NCBI RefSeq assembly: GCF_000346485.2
Contig: NZ_KQ976354.1
Location: 10,746,341-10,810,340 of the forward strand
DNA length: 64,000 bases
Direction: 5' to 3'
Source: Scytonema hofmannii PCC 7110
Lineage (GTDB): Bacteria; Cyanobacteriota; Cyanobacteriia; Cyanobacteriales; Nostocaceae
The notes below the pieces were generated by a model. The model saw only the letters and a program-made list of their open reading frames with translations. It was not told where the DNA came from and did no database searches. Position 1 is the stretch's first letter. Every line of letters starts with the position of its first letter. A program made the translations under genes and the position numbers. Below, piece after piece: positions 18,507 to 27,489 of the stretch.

Positions 18507-18518
18507 AGAGTGTTTCTT

Positions 18519-19322
18519 TCAGTCGTCGCGGGTGGTGCGCCGCCCGTGGGATGCTCCTAAAGCATCAGAATCTACATCCAAAAATAATGTTGCTCGATTG
18601 CACGTGCGAAGAATAGAAGCAGGACAATCATGTGTCACATCACCATACAACATCCGTTGCACGATTTTCTCTTTGCGTTTTCCTTGTGCAAGACAGATAA
18701 TTTTTTGAGCAGAACAAATCAACGGGATAGTTACGGTAAAAGCGTACTGAGGGACAGCTTCTAATTTTGAGAAATAACCCGTATTGACTTGTTGTTGGCG
18801 GTTTACATCATCTAGCTTCACAAGTTTTACGGCGTAAGAATCTTGAAAATCAGCGACTGCAGGATCGTTAAAAGCAAGATGTCCGTTTTCACCAACACCA
18901 AGACAGCACAAGTCTATGGGTTGTGCTTGCAGTAATTTGGTGTAGCGATCGCACTCTATCAAAGGTTGCATGGTATCACCTTCAATATAGTGAAATATTT
19001 TAGGATTCACTCGATTTTCAACACGTTCTTGTAAATAGTAGCGGAAACTAGCAGAATGGTCAGATGAAATACCCAAGTATTCATCTAAATGAAACAAGAT
19101 AATTCGCGACCAATCTATCCCACCATTCGCTATCAAAGCATCAAGAAATTTAAGTTGAGAGTTCCCTGTTGCTAATAACAAAGCAGCCGTTTCTTTCTCT
19201 AGGAGGATGTTTTGTAAATACTGTTGTGTTATTTCTGCAACATCCTGCGCCAGTTCGACTTCAGAGTTGTAAACCTGCACTTGTAAAGCATCGACACGAA
19301 AAGATTTTTTTGCGGTTGGCAT
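18519..19322 (-). CDS. nagB: glucosamine-6-phosphate deaminase / 6-phosphogluconolactonase family
   Basis: The 267-residue cytosolic enzyme belongs to the NagB/RpiA/CoA-transferase superfamily. Seen motifs are LLATGNSQ (phosphate loop), ILFHLDEYLG and CLGVGENGHLAFNDP, which carry the catalytic Asp, Glu and His of glucosamine-6-phosphate deaminase. The predicted reaction converts glucosamine 6-phosphate to fructose 6-phosphate and ammonia. The HLDEY and GENGH motifs favour NagB over the lactonase. The last 12 residues (GASHGRRTTRDD) do not look like family sequence and lie next to repeats, so the C-terminus may have been replaced. It is divergent from a HAD phosphatase gene, which hints at a shared role in sugar phosphate handling. 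Confidence 0.85.
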   Translation of the reverse strand: MPTAKKSFRVDALQVQVYNSEVELAQDVAEITQQYLQNILLEKETAALLLATGNSQLKFLDALIANGGIDWSRIILFHLDEYLGISSDHSASFRYYLQERVENRVNPKIFHYIEGDTMQPLIECDRYTKLLQAQPIDLCCLGVGENGHLAFNDPAVADFQDSYAVKLVKLDDVNRQQQVNTGYFSKLEAVPQYAFTVTIPLICSAQKIICLAQGKRKEKIVQRMLYGDVTHDCPASILRTCNRATLFLDVDSDALGASHGRRTTRDD

Positions 19323-19538
19323 TGGACTATACAGAAAATCTTGGACTTTAACTCAAGAAAAGGAAACGAGTAAGGGTATACTTACCGGACATCCCCTACT
19401 CGTATCTACCATAGGTTGTCAGAATTTGATGATTAATTATAGTTTTTTCTTCTCAATAAATGGTGTTAAATAACAAAGCTGGAAAAAAGAGTGTAAACTA
19501 TTTAAAGAAACTTTACAAGAGTTTACACGGTAAAAACC

Positions 19539-20216
19539 ATGCTGGCAGCAATTCTTTTTGACCTAGATGGAACTATTGCCAATACTGACCCGATACACTA
19601 CCAAGCGTGGCGGGAAATGCTTACAGATTATGGTATGGACATTGACGAAACATTTTATAAATCCCGAATAAGCGGGCGGACAAATCCACAAATTATCGAA
19701 GACTTGCTACCACAATTATCATCGAAAGAAAGTGCAAGGTTTGCAGACGAAAAAGAGGAACGTTTCCGGCAAAAAGCCAGAGAAATTCTAAAACCCATGA
19801 ATGGATTTGCAGAACTCATCGCATGGACAGATACACATAAACTCAAACGTGCTTTAGTCACGAATGCGCCAAAACTCAACGTACAATTTATGTTAGAAGT
19901 TTTGGATATTCAGTTCGTCTTTGATACAGTTGTCTTAGGAGAAGATTGCATAGCAGGCAAACCAGACCCTGCACCTTACCAAGTCTCGCTGGATCTGTTA
20001 GGTATCACAGCAGAACAAGCTATTGCTCTTGAAGACTCACCCTCTGGAATTCGTTCTGCTGTTGGTGCTAATATCCCTACTATTGGTGTGACTTCTACTC
20101 ACGATCCGAAGGTTCTCTTAGCAATTGGGGCATTTATGACAATTCCAGATTTTACCGATCTGCAGTTGTGGACGCATTTGAATTCACTGGTATCGTTAGT
20201 GGTTAATAGCTACTAA
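19539..20216 (+). CDS. HAD-family hydrolase, beta-phosphoglucomutase-like
   Basis: The 225-residue protein has the HAD nucleophile motif FDLDGTIANT at residues 8-17, a helical cap with HYQAWREML as in beta-phosphoglucomutase and related phosphatases, motif II (ALVTNAP), the Lys of motif III (AGKPDP) and motif IV EDSPSGIRSA. It probably dephosphorylates or isomerises a sugar phosphate in the cytosol. Start ATG at 19539 opens MLAAILFDLDGT. The stop TAA is the first base pair group of an ACTAACA-type heptamer stretch. It diverges from the nagB-like gene with about 215 bp between, enough for two promoters. Confidence 0.88.
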   Translation: MLAAILFDLDGTIANTDPIHYQAWREMLTDYGMDIDETFYKSRISGRTNPQIIEDLLPQLSSKESARFADEKEERFRQKAREILKPMNGFAELIAWTDTHKLKRALVTNAPKLNVQFMLEVLDIQFVFDTVVLGEDCIAGKPDPAPYQVSLDLLGITAEQAIALEDSPSGIRSAVGANIPTIGVTSTHDPKVLLAIGAFMTIPDFTDLQLWTHLNSLVSLVVNSY

Positions 20217-20283
20217 CAACTAACAACCAACAACTAATTTTGGCGTTGTTGAATCAAGGTATGAACCTAGTTAAACCTTTAAG

Positions 20284-20375
20284 ATTTACCCTCACCCTAG
20301 CCCTCTCCCAAAGGGAGAGGGGACAAGAATTCTAGCTCCCTTCTCCCAAGGGGAGAAGGGTTGGGGATGAGGGGA
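20284..20375. repeat. CCCTCACCCTAGCCCTCTCCC-type inverted repeat
   Basis: A pair of imperfect inverted arms (CCCTAGCCCTCTCCCAAAGG and AGGGGAGAAGGGTTGGGG) forms a long hairpin between the HAD gene and the binding-protein gene, which converge on it. This is a well-known kind of dispersed repeat in cyanobacteria. It may also act as a terminator, though no T run follows. Confidence 0.65.
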
Positions 20376-20400
20376 ATTCATACTGTTATTCAGCAACCCC

Positions 20401-21879
20401 CTAATTTTTTATCAAATCAAAACGGAGTTGAGCGTTGGGGTCACAACCCCTACCTGAAGTACAGGGTTCAACTCTGACTAGAAAAACTCCTCCCTCGCGA
20501 TCGCGAACACCATCTGGTGAAAACTTAATTCTTCCTGCTGCACCAAAAGCTACGAAGTTAGGTTGAGACAGTGTTTTTTGTAATCCCTCACGAGTACTGT
20601 CTTTTCTCAAGCCAGTAATAATTGCTTGAAGTGCGTCATACACGATCGCAGTGCGCGGGCTAACTTCGCCACCCCAGAGACGGGAAGCTTCTGTGGAGAA
20701 GGGATTGTCTGGATTTGCATCCCGATGCCAAGGTACCGCTAAAACCATTTTGTTTAGGTTCTCTCTTCCATACTTCAACATTCTGCTGTTGTACATATTT
20801 TGAGAACCGAACAGTGGTAGTTCCCCTTGTTTTTTATTTTCTCGTATGAACTCGAAAAACTTTGAATTTGGATTGTTAATTGAGCGGTAACTAGGGAATA
20901 ACAGCAAGCCTTCCGCTCCATCTGTTTTGGCTCGTCTTAAAATATCACTTATCGGAGTACTGTCACCAAAATCACAATTTGTATCAGTGACTTTACCTTC
21001 ATACTTACTACTTTTAATAGAGTCTTGGTGTAGCTTTATGAGGGTCTCTCTACTGACACTTGGCTCTCTCGATCTGTCCTGTGTTTGTTGTGCTGATGAA
21101 TCTTTACAAATAGCAATATTTTTTATGCCAGTTCTTTTAACTATATATTCAGCTAGCTTATCACTAAAAGTATCAGGACTGGGAGTCGCGTAAAATACAT
21201 AGTTTTGCCCCTGAAATGATTGTCTGGAATTTAAATTGCCAGTTGAAACCATCACCAACTGGCGATCGTTATAAATTGATGGATCGCGAGCAAACCCTAC
21301 TAAGGCTAAAATATTTGGATCGTCAATCAACTGACGATTTATATTTTCAATAGCCTGAGTGTCTCTAAAATTTGAAATGGCAGCAATTTGAAGTTGCAAC
21401 CAAGCCCCATTAATTTTGTCACGGCTGTTATTGAGTGCATCTTGAGCTTGAGCTAACCCGCGTAAAGTCTCTTCTGCTTGGTCTACTGTTCCTAGCGTCA
21501 AAATTACACCAACTTTGATGGGTTTTGTATTACTTTTATTTAATTCGGCGTTAGCGTTATTCAAATAAATTAATGTCTCAGGGTCGTTACGATTTTTGTT
21601 TAGAGATGCAGTAAATTGCTTGACAGCAGTTGCAAAATCGCCTTTAGCGAAGGCTTTACTCCCTTCTGCTTTCTCAGTAGACTTGTTCTTAGTAATAAAA
21701 ATTTCCTCACCCAAACTCATGTTGTCATTTGAGGATGCATTTATCGAGCCTGAATCTGGTAATTGATTGTTCGTTTGTTTTGGACTAACAAATCTACCCA
21801 ATGACCACAAAATACCTGCTATTAGCGCACCAGCTATCAAAAAAGAAGCAAGCAGCCTGATGTTTTCTTTCTCATTCAT
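20401..21879 (-). CDS. membrane-anchored periplasmic binding protein (type 1, amino-acid-like)
   Basis: The 492-residue protein has one N-terminal membrane helix (LLASFLIAGALIAGILWSLG), a short TPR-like helical pair (KAFAKGDFATAVKQFTASLNKN), and a type 1 periplasmic binding fold from about residue 120 (IKVGVILTLGTVDQAEETL) to the end, as in branched-chain amino acid receptors. No ABC permease or ATPase gene is nearby. The gene follows a membrane Ser/Thr kinase gene by about 60 bp on the same strand, so the pair may act as receptor and kinase rather than as a transporter. That link is inferred from order alone. Confidence 0.8.
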   Translation of the reverse strand: MNEKENIRLLASFLIAGALIAGILWSLGRFVSPKQTNNQLPDSGSINASSNDNMSLGEEIFITKNKSTEKAEGSKAFAKGDFATAVKQFTASLNKNRNDPETLIYLNNANAELNKSNTKPIKVGVILTLGTVDQAEETLRGLAQAQDALNNSRDKINGAWLQLQIAAISNFRDTQAIENINRQLIDDPNILALVGFARDPSIYNDRQLVMVSTGNLNSRQSFQGQNYVFYATPSPDTFSDKLAEYIVKRTGIKNIAICKDSSAQQTQDRSREPSVSRETLIKLHQDSIKSSKYEGKVTDTNCDFGDSTPISDILRRAKTDGAEGLLLFPSYRSINNPNSKFFEFIRENKKQGELPLFGSQNMYNSRMLKYGRENLNKMVLAVPWHRDANPDNPFSTEASRLWGGEVSPRTAIVYDALQAIITGLRKDSTREGLQKTLSQPNFVAFGAAGRIKFSPDGVRDREGGVFLVRVEPCTSGRGCDPNAQLRFDLIKN

Positions 21880-21940
21880 ATAATAAACCTAAACTAAAAT
21901 AAAATGGGGAGTAGGAAAGAGGGTTTTTCATATATTTAGT

Positions 21941-23314
21941 TTAAAAATAATTAGAAATCAATTTATTTAAAAGCTGTGACAAATTGATAAGAGCAAAAGA
22001 TAATAATCCAGCAAGAAGAACTAGCAGTACAAAAACTCCCAGTCCATTTAGACCAGATAGGATAAGATTGGGAACCGACAGGCTTTGGTAAACAAAGAAA
22101 ATAAATAACGTTGTAATTGCAGAAACAATAAATAAATAGGTCTTTTCTGAAATTGAGAGAGCTTGAAAAAAGATAATAGCTGCCAAAAGTAGCAACCAGA
22201 TTCCAGAACTCATCCAAACTGTTTCTAAAAAACTCAGAAGGATCAGAGCCAAAAATGAGCTTCCCGCTCCAGCAATAACTGCTGATGGCAATAGTTTCTT
22301 GAGAGGCAAAGATGGGTCTGGTGGTTGAGTGTATGAGGGGATTGTTGAGGGCTGGTGCCGTGATAGTATTGTTGAAAATGAGCTGACTTGTGATGTGGAA
22401 GAATATTGTTGTGGTAGTAGGTTAAAATTTAAATCTTGTAAAACAGCCTTTGCTGATTGATAACGCTCTTGGTGATGAACTTGCAACAACTTATCCAGAA
22501 TATGCGCTAATTCCTGACTGATGGGTTGTTGTACGTATTGTCGCCATCTAGAAACCCAGCCATAACCCTCTCTCAACCATAGGTCTATGGGATGAGCATT
22601 AGTTAACAGATGAAAGCAGGTACCTCCTAAGCTATAAAGATCGCTAGCTGGATAAGCCTCACCCTTTTGCATTTGCTCAAGCGGTGCATAACCAAAAGAA
22701 CCAATATATGTTCCCGGTTGATGGTTTGTGGTTGTTGTAATTGTCTTCTGCTTTGCTACCCCAAAATCAATCAGCACCAATCTACCATCACTTTCCCTGC
22801 GAAGGATATTTTCTGGTTTGATATCTCGGTGAATCACCTGTTGCTGATGTACTGCTGCTACAACTGGTAACAAATCATATAAAAAACCTCGGATTTTTAC
22901 TTCGTCAAACACCCCCTGCTGCTTTAACTCTTCCAACAGATTTTGCCCGTTGATAAACTGCTGCACTAAGTACAAGTAGTCATCTTGCTTGAAATAGGCA
23001 TATAGGTGAGGAATTTGAGGATGCTCTCCCAAATGTTGCAACCGTTTTGCTTCTTGCTGAAATAACTCTGTTGCTTTTTTCAGTGACCAGCTACCTTGAA
23101 CTTGTGGTGCTAGTTGTTTGACCACACAATGCTCATCCAGCTTATCTATATCCTCTGCAAGATAAGTACGAGCAAATCCGCCCCCTCCCAATGGCTTAAT
23201 AACGCGATAACGATTTCTCAGTAGAGACACCAATTCTGCTCCGCAATTGACGCAGAACTTTGTTCCATCTGGATTTATAGGCTGAGAGCACTCAGGGTTT
23301 AGGCAGCAAAGCAT
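21941..23314 (-). CDS. Ser/Thr protein kinase with zinc ribbon and C-terminal membrane helices
   Basis: The 457-residue protein starts with a zinc ribbon (CCLNPECSQPI...CVNCG, residues 3-25). A complete eukaryotic-type kinase domain follows, about 32-300: GGGGFARTY glycine loop, VVKQL lysine, HRDIKPENI catalytic loop, IDFGVAKQ and the APLEQM segment replacing APE. After a Pro/Ser-rich linker (about 310-350) there are four or five hydrophobic helices, so the kinase faces the cytosol and is anchored by its C-terminus. The first codon MLCCLNPECSQ matches many cyanobacterial kinases. The next gene on the strand codes for a membrane-anchored binding protein, a possible sensing partner. Confidence 0.93.
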   Translation of the reverse strand: MLCCLNPECSQPINPDGTKFCVNCGAELVSLLRNRYRVIKPLGGGGFARTYLAEDIDKLDEHCVVKQLAPQVQGSWSLKKATELFQQEAKRLQHLGEHPQIPHLYAYFKQDDYLYLVQQFINGQNLLEELKQQGVFDEVKIRGFLYDLLPVVAAVHQQQVIHRDIKPENILRRESDGRLVLIDFGVAKQKTITTTTNHQPGTYIGSFGYAPLEQMQKGEAYPASDLYSLGGTCFHLLTNAHPIDLWLREGYGWVSRWRQYVQQPISQELAHILDKLLQVHHQERYQSAKAVLQDLNFNLLPQQYSSTSQVSSFSTILSRHQPSTIPSYTQPPDPSLPLKKLLPSAVIAGAGSSFLALILLSFLETVWMSSGIWLLLLAAIIFFQALSISEKTYLFIVSAITTLFIFFVYQSLSVPNLILSGLNGLGVFVLLVLLAGLLSFALINLSQLLNKLISNYF

Positions 23315-23462
23315 ACTATAATATTAATTTTTATTACAGAATATACATGAGAGTGTCTTAAGTGTTATCTAAGTAGATGTAACAAATAATTGAGTCTATA
23401 AAACGGTAACTCTATTATAGACTGGCAAAAAAACAGTTTTTCTTCTTGAAATGATACCCATT

Positions 23463-23500
23463 GCCCCATTTTTCACAAATCATTTATGATTTCTATATGT
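23463..23500. repeat. fragment of the TATAGAAATC element family
   Basis: TTTTTCACAAATCATTTATGATTTCTATA is the inverted form of the left end of the element at 5818-5938. Only this end is present, followed by a piece of another repeat (GCGATAAGCCGGGTACAGC) that also occurs inside the kinase gene at about 5198-5220. Confidence 0.6.
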
Positions 23501-23546
23501 TAGCTCGCGATAAGCCGGGTACAGCTTGCCCTAAGAGCGCTCGTAC

Positions 23547-23930
23547 TTATGCTTGTATTTTCTCTATTTCCTTAAGTACATCAGCTAAAAAAGGAGCATC
23601 TGAGCTAACTACGTTATCCTCTCTGCCATCGTGTTTATGATGAGGAAAGGTAGGAAGATTTAGTTTTCGATGATGTTCGGTGTTGTCGTAGCGAAAAATT
23701 AAATTATTCTCAGCATCCATGTATTGATAACTATACATTTTTCTATCTATAGTGATTTCAAGATAGAGAAATTCTCGGAAATGCAGTAAGGAATCATCTT
23801 TGAAGTGAATAATTCCTCGGATAAAACCTTCATATAGTCCTCTTTTTTCGTATTCTAAATTAAATAATTTTACCATTTCAAAGGATTGAATTAAATTATG
23901 AATTTCTTGGACATAAAGTTCAATTAACAA
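23547..23930 (-). CDS. TumE-family (DUF6516) toxin-like protein
   Basis: The 127-residue protein has the layout I know from DUF6516/TumE toxins: an N-terminal helix, a central beta sheet with FIRGIIHFKDDSLLHFREFL and KMYSYQYMDAENNLIFRYDN, and a short His-rich stretch HHRKLNLPTFPHHKHDG. It follows an upstream small gene with an 11-base overlap, the arrangement of antitoxin before toxin. The predicted role is a growth-inhibiting partner of a toxin-antitoxin pair; the target is not established here. The ATG at 23928-23930 lies within the end of the partner gene. Confidence 0.7.
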   Translation of the reverse strand: MLIELYVQEIHNLIQSFEMVKLFNLEYEKRGLYEGFIRGIIHFKDDSLLHFREFLYLEITIDRKMYSYQYMDAENNLIFRYDNTEHHRKLNLPTFPHHKHDGREDNVVSSDAPFLADVLKEIEKIQA

Positions 23931-24210
23931 ACTTAACCTCCTCTATGGCTTCTTTTGTCTTTCGTAAATGTACCAACATTCGAGATTCCCCTATCCATTC
24001 ATCAAAGTCAAAACTGTGGGGGAATTCATCATTATTAAAGCGGATGATGAATTCTTCAGTAGCTAATTGATACTTGGCTTCAAATTCCTGAAGACGTGCT
24101 TCTGTTTGTTTAATCCCAGCTTCAATACTATGTAATCTTTCTGACAAAGCACTCTGAATAATTTGTCTGAGAGAGTCTGGATATTTTGAGCTTAGTTTTA
24201 GTTCAGCCAT
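23920..24210 (-). CDS. coiled-coil partner (antitoxin) of the TumE-like toxin
   Basis: The 96-residue protein is mostly helical, with a likely coiled coil (LHSIEAGIKQTEARLQEFEA) and an acidic C-terminal part. The ATG at 24208-24210 (MAELKLSSKY) is the probable start; a longer frame to 24312 lacks family-like sequence at its N-terminus. It overlaps the toxin-like gene by 11 bases, which points to translational coupling. I assign the antitoxin role from gene order and size only. Confidence 0.6.
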   Translation of the reverse strand: MAELKLSSKYPDSLRQIIQSALSERLHSIEAGIKQTEARLQEFEAKYQLATEEFIIRFNNDEFPHSFDFDEWIGESRMLVHLRKTKEAIEEVKFVN

Positions 24211-24366
24211 GGTTTTTTCTCGATAGTTTAAATATTTTCGGAATTTGTAGGTAAAATTGTAGCTGGCTGAGATTGTCATGTCCAGGGTAGGTTCAGGGTC
24301 AGCGGGTCTCAAACGCTATGCACGAAACTATTTCTGTTGAAATTTGTATGTTTGGGGGCGATCGCG

Positions 24367-25407
24367 ATGAAAGTAGAGAGGACTAATAACAAAAGAAAGT
24401 CACTTCCACCAAAGCTCATAATTAAGCTAGGGAAGTTTGTTTGGGTCACTCTCTGGCATATGATGATGTCAAAGCTTGCTCCCCGCAACACCTCAGGAGA
24501 ATACATTCGTCCAAGCAGTTATTTCCGGAAGTTTGTTCGCATAGAGGTTGACAGTCAATACCAAGCTGTAGCAAATCGCTACAGCTTGATAGTAGGAATG
24601 GGTTGTCCTTGGGCGCACCGTACTCTTGTTGTTCGAGCACTCAAAGGGCTGGAAAAAATTCTACAAGTGACTGTTGTTTCTCCTTCTCCAATAGAAGGGG
24701 GTTGGATCTTTAACCAGGATTATGTTGGTTGTCGCACGCTTGCTGAACTGTACCAGCTAGCTGAAGCGGGTTATACTGGACGGTGTACGGTTCCAGTTTT
24801 ATGGGATAACCAGACTAAAACCATCGTTAACAATGAGAGTGCAGAAGTGATCGTCATGCTGAACTCGGAGTTCAACGAGTTTGCACAAAATCCGACTTTA
24901 GATTTGTACCCAAAGGAACTCAAACAGAAAATTGATGACTGGAATGATTTGATTTATACAAGTGTTAATAATGGTGTCTATCGTTGCGGTTTTGCTCAAA
25001 CTCAGGAGGCTTACGATAAAGTTTGCAATGAACTCTTTACAACTTTAGATAAAATTGAGGATGTGCTTAGTTCAAATCGATACTTGTGTGGAAATACTGT
25101 AACATTGGCAGATGTCCGTCTGTTCACTACACTATTTCGTTTTGATAGTGTATACTACGGTCTTTTTAAGTGCAATCGTAGAAGAATTAAAGACTACCAA
25201 AATCTCAGCGCTTACCTGCGTGACTTGTATCAACTTCCTGGTGTTGCTGACACTTGTGATGTTGAAAGTGTAAAGCAGGATTACTACGGCAATCTTTTTC
25301 CCCTCAATCCGGGCGGTATTATACCATTAGGTCCTGATATGGCTTACCTTTATGAACCACACGATCGCGATCGCTCCTACACTAGAAGTGTAGGGCTATA
25401 CAAATAA
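24367..25407 (+). CDS. glutathionyl-hydroquinone reductase (ECM4/YqjG-type GST)
   Basis: The 346-residue cytosolic protein has the GST-like fold of glutathionyl-hydroquinone reductases. The catalytic Cys lies in GMGCPWAHRT near residue 90, followed by IVNNESAEVI, the glutathione-site ESAEI-type motif, and a C-terminal all-helical domain with NRYLCGNTVTLADVRLFTTL. It should use glutathione to reduce glutathionylated quinols, protecting against reactive quinones. I start it at the ATG 24367 (MKVERTNNK); a TTG at 24337 would add 10 residues partly coded by a HIP1 site. A GC-rich hairpin lies directly after the stop. Confidence 0.9.
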   Translation: MKVERTNNKRKSLPPKLIIKLGKFVWVTLWHMMMSKLAPRNTSGEYIRPSSYFRKFVRIEVDSQYQAVANRYSLIVGMGCPWAHRTLVVRALKGLEKILQVTVVSPSPIEGGWIFNQDYVGCRTLAELYQLAEAGYTGRCTVPVLWDNQTKTIVNNESAEVIVMLNSEFNEFAQNPTLDLYPKELKQKIDDWNDLIYTSVNNGVYRCGFAQTQEAYDKVCNELFTTLDKIEDVLSSNRYLCGNTVTLADVRLFTTLFRFDSVYYGLFKCNRRRIKDYQNLSAYLRDLYQLPGVADTCDVESVKQDYYGNLFPLNPGGIIPLGPDMAYLYEPHDRDRSYTRSVGLYK

Positions 25408-25425
25408 AGCCCGCCTGCGCGGGCT
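25408..25425 (+). terminator. GC-rich hairpin after the hydroquinone reductase gene
   Basis: AGCCCGC and GCGGGCT form a 7-bp stem with a four-base loop, starting at the stop codon. There is no T run after it, so it may stabilise the transcript end rather than terminate alone. Confidence 0.45.
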
Positions 25426-25471
25426 AGATTAAGTGAACTTCACCAGCATTTATTATAGGTAGGAGTGTTTG

Positions 25472-25563
25472 CAATACTGCTCGGATAAGCGAAAATTAGA
25501 ACCCCGGTTTCTTCAAGAAACCGGGGTTCTGGCACCTTGACTATCGTTAACCGAGTAGTATTG
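25472..25563. mobile_element. MITE-like element with CAATACTGCTCGG ends, copy C1
   Basis: This 92-bp element has ends CAATACTGCTCGGATAA and TTAACCGAGTAGTATTG, inverted repeats with two mismatches. Its core is a strong hairpin AGAACCCCGGTTTCTTCAAG and its complement. A second, inverted and more decayed copy lies at 51727-51814. It occupies the gap between the reductase gene and the PAP/fibrillin gene. Confidence 0.7.
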
Positions 25564-25574
25564 GGAGTGTTTTT

Positions 25575-26201
25575 TTACTGTTCGCGAATCCAAAGTGCTA
25601 ACCCACCTCCACGACCACGGGCTGCAATGAAGTTTTCTGTAACTAAGAAGAAGGCGAAAAAGGGTAGTTTAGCAATGGGTTGGTTGTAAAAATTTTCAGC
25701 CTGAACTTTACCACCTCTTACATTTCCACTGTAAATGGTTCGACCAAACAGTTGCAGTTGCACGCGAGTGAAATCAAATGCAAGCAGGTTCTTTTTTCCT
25801 AAGTACTGCGCCAATCCCTCAAATTTTAAGAATATTGGACTTAATTGAACGGAATTAGTAATTGCTCCTTTGCCTAAATTGCTGTCTTCTTGAGAAGCCG
25901 CACTAAAGGAAATATGGGCTGGAGTTAACTTAGGCATATAAAAGCCTTTACCCAAAACAATTCCTCCTCGCTTTCTCAATTTCTTTGTTCCAGTGGTAAA
26001 ACACAGCCGCCATTTACCTAAAAGCAGTTCAAATGCATAAGTCAGTCTTTGTTGTTTGGCAGTTTTTTCTGCTTGTAGCAATGCATCGACAACGGATTCA
26101 GCAGAAGGACGTTGGTTTGTTTGTCCTTGATAGAAAGCAACTGCTTCAGAAAGCACGCTCAGAAAATCTGGGGAAACTTTTGATGTTAAATCAGTGGTCA
26201 T
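25575..26201 (-). CDS. PAP/fibrillin family protein
   Basis: The 208-residue protein resembles cyanobacterial members of the plastid lipid-associated protein (fibrillin) family: an N-terminal helical segment, FELLLGKWRLCFTTGT, and a beta-barrel half ending NFIAARGRGGGLALWIRE. These proteins associate with thylakoids or lipid droplets and are linked to photoprotection in plants; the role in cyanobacteria is less clear. I prefer the ATG at 26199-26201 (MTTDLTSKVS) to one 30 bases upstream. No signal peptide or membrane helix is seen. Confidence 0.75.
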   Translation of the reverse strand: MTTDLTSKVSPDFLSVLSEAVAFYQGQTNQRPSAESVVDALLQAEKTAKQQRLTYAFELLLGKWRLCFTTGTKKLRKRGGIVLGKGFYMPKLTPAHISFSAASQEDSNLGKGAITNSVQLSPIFLKFEGLAQYLGKKNLLAFDFTRVQLQLFGRTIYSGNVRGGKVQAENFYNQPIAKLPFFAFFLVTENFIAARGRGGGLALWIREQ

Positions 26202-26465
26202 AAAAATTTTTACCTGTTTTCTTTTCAACAAAGCTGACCAGACAAATTAGTTGTAAGAAGGCTGGGTGAAGCATCTTATCTAACTAATAACTTACCTTGA
26301 CTAGATGCTGCTGATATATGTCTTTCTGTTTGTGGGTTCATGCGCGAACCCACACACATTGACATTGCCTGCATCCCCTCTTCCTGCAGGTCGGTTATCA
26401 GATGTACTTACTCAGCAAGATTTTAGAGCGCTAGAATAAAACTATTGCTATCGCTGGAATACTCT

Positions 26466-26732
26466 ATGCAAATCACGGTTGAAATTCCTGATGAAATTGC
26501 CAAGCGATTAGACCAAGCACGGGGCGGTCTTTCTCGTCGGCTGTTAGAAGTGATTGTCGCAGATGCTTACCGTTGCAGGGAAATTAGTACATCTGAAGTC
26601 CGACAAATACTCCAGTTAGGGTCTCGTTTAAAAACCCATGCCTTCTTGAAACGGATGGGTGTTTATCTTAATTATGATGAGACTGAATTAGAAAAAGATA
26701 TTCAAACCCTTAAAGAGTTCAGAGTGAAATGA
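26466..26732 (+). CDS. UPF0175 family antitoxin-like protein
   Basis: The 88-residue protein starts MQITVEIPDEIAKRL and matches the UPF0175 family, which usually lies directly upstream of a DUF3368 PIN-like gene and is taken to be the DNA-binding antitoxin. Its stop overlaps the start of that gene (ATGA at 26729-26732), so the two are translationally coupled. An upstream ATG at 26445 is less likely. A duplicate of its promoter region and first 10 codons lies at 27899-27972. Confidence 0.85.
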   Translation: MQITVEIPDEIAKRLDQARGGLSRRLLEVIVADAYRCREISTSEVRQILQLGSRLKTHAFLKRMGVYLNYDETELEKDIQTLKEFRVK

Positions 26733-27199
26733 TTATTGTCTCTGACACTTCACCAATTTGTTACTTGTTGCTAATCGACCATATCAACATATTGAAAGAA
26801 CTCTACTGTGTAGTCATAATTCCCCAAGTTGTAGCTGATGAGCTAAATGCTCCTGAGTCACCGCCTGTTGTCCGGAATTGGATTGCTAATCCTCCTGATT
26901 GGCTACAAATTCAGACTGTGGAAGCACGCAAAATTTTAGGATTGGAAAAACTTGACCCTGGTGAACGAGAAGCAATTTTATTAGCAGAGCAAATCAAAGC
27001 TGAATTGGTCATTTTAGATGACAAAGCAGCAAGACACATAGCTATGGAAAGAGGTTTAAAAATTATTGGACTGTTGGGTATTTTGAAGGATGCTGCTAGC
27101 TTTGGGCTGCTAGATTTAACAACTACTTTTGAAAGACTACAAGAAGCTGGCTTTTGGGTAGCACCAAATCTGCTTAAACAATTACTGAAGAAGGATTAA
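26729..27199 (+). CDS. DUF3368 PIN-like toxin
   Basis: The 156-residue protein has the PIN-like acidic residues: VSDTSP near 5, PGEREAILLA with a conserved Glu near 76, and LVILDDKAAR near 94. DUF3368 proteins pair with UPF0175 and are predicted RNases, acting as toxins of a type II system. It overlaps its antitoxin by four bases. Its 3' end overlaps, on the other strand, the cut-off end of a different PIN gene, so this pair seems to have landed inside an older toxin gene. Confidence 0.85.
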   Translation: MIIVSDTSPICYLLLIDHINILKELYCVVIIPQVVADELNAPESPPVVRNWIANPPDWLQIQTVEARKILGLEKLDPGEREAILLAEQIKAELVILDDKAARHIAMERGLKIIGLLGILKDAASFGLLDLTTTFERLQEAGFWVAPNLLKQLLKKD

Positions 27200-27352
27200 A
27201 GTTAGGTCCAACCAACCACGCATTTGTTCTTCAACTGTAATCACAGTTATAGCAATTGCCTCTGTTTTTACATTATTTACACGCTGTTTCACCAGAGAAT
27301 GTTGTTTTTGAAAAAGTGTAAGAGTATCTGTATCTAGTATCCACAAACTCAT
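27182..27352 (-). pseudogene. truncated VapC-type PIN toxin
   Basis: An open frame of 56 codons begins MSLWILDTDTLTLFQKQH and continues to ITVITVEEQMRGWLDL, which is the N-terminal half of a VapC PIN domain (first acidic motif LDTD and the Glu of VEEQ). It then runs into the end of the DUF3368 gene and stops at TAA 27182-27184. A normal VapC is about 130 residues, so the rest, with the other catalytic acids, is missing. Confidence 0.75.
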
Positions 27353-27489
27353 TAAATCTTATCCTCTGTACCCATTTCTGTATCAAGTTCGCGCCGGTAA
27401 GCTTCGATATTTAATACTACCTCATCAAAAAGAGAATTATCTTTATACATTCCGGCAAATTTCATCCAAGGATGTTCGGATTTTGGCAT
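27352..27489 (-). CDS. small antitoxin-like gene of the broken VapC
   Basis: The frame of 45 codons, MPKSEHPWMKFAGMYKDNSL through ELDTEMGTEDKI, lies just upstream of the truncated PIN gene with the overlap TAATG. Size, acidity and order fit the antitoxin of that pair. The ATG is at 27487-27489. It may still be expressed although its toxin is broken. Confidence 0.6.
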   Translation of the reverse strand: MPKSEHPWMKFAGMYKDNSLFDEVVLNIEAYRRELDTEMGTEDKI

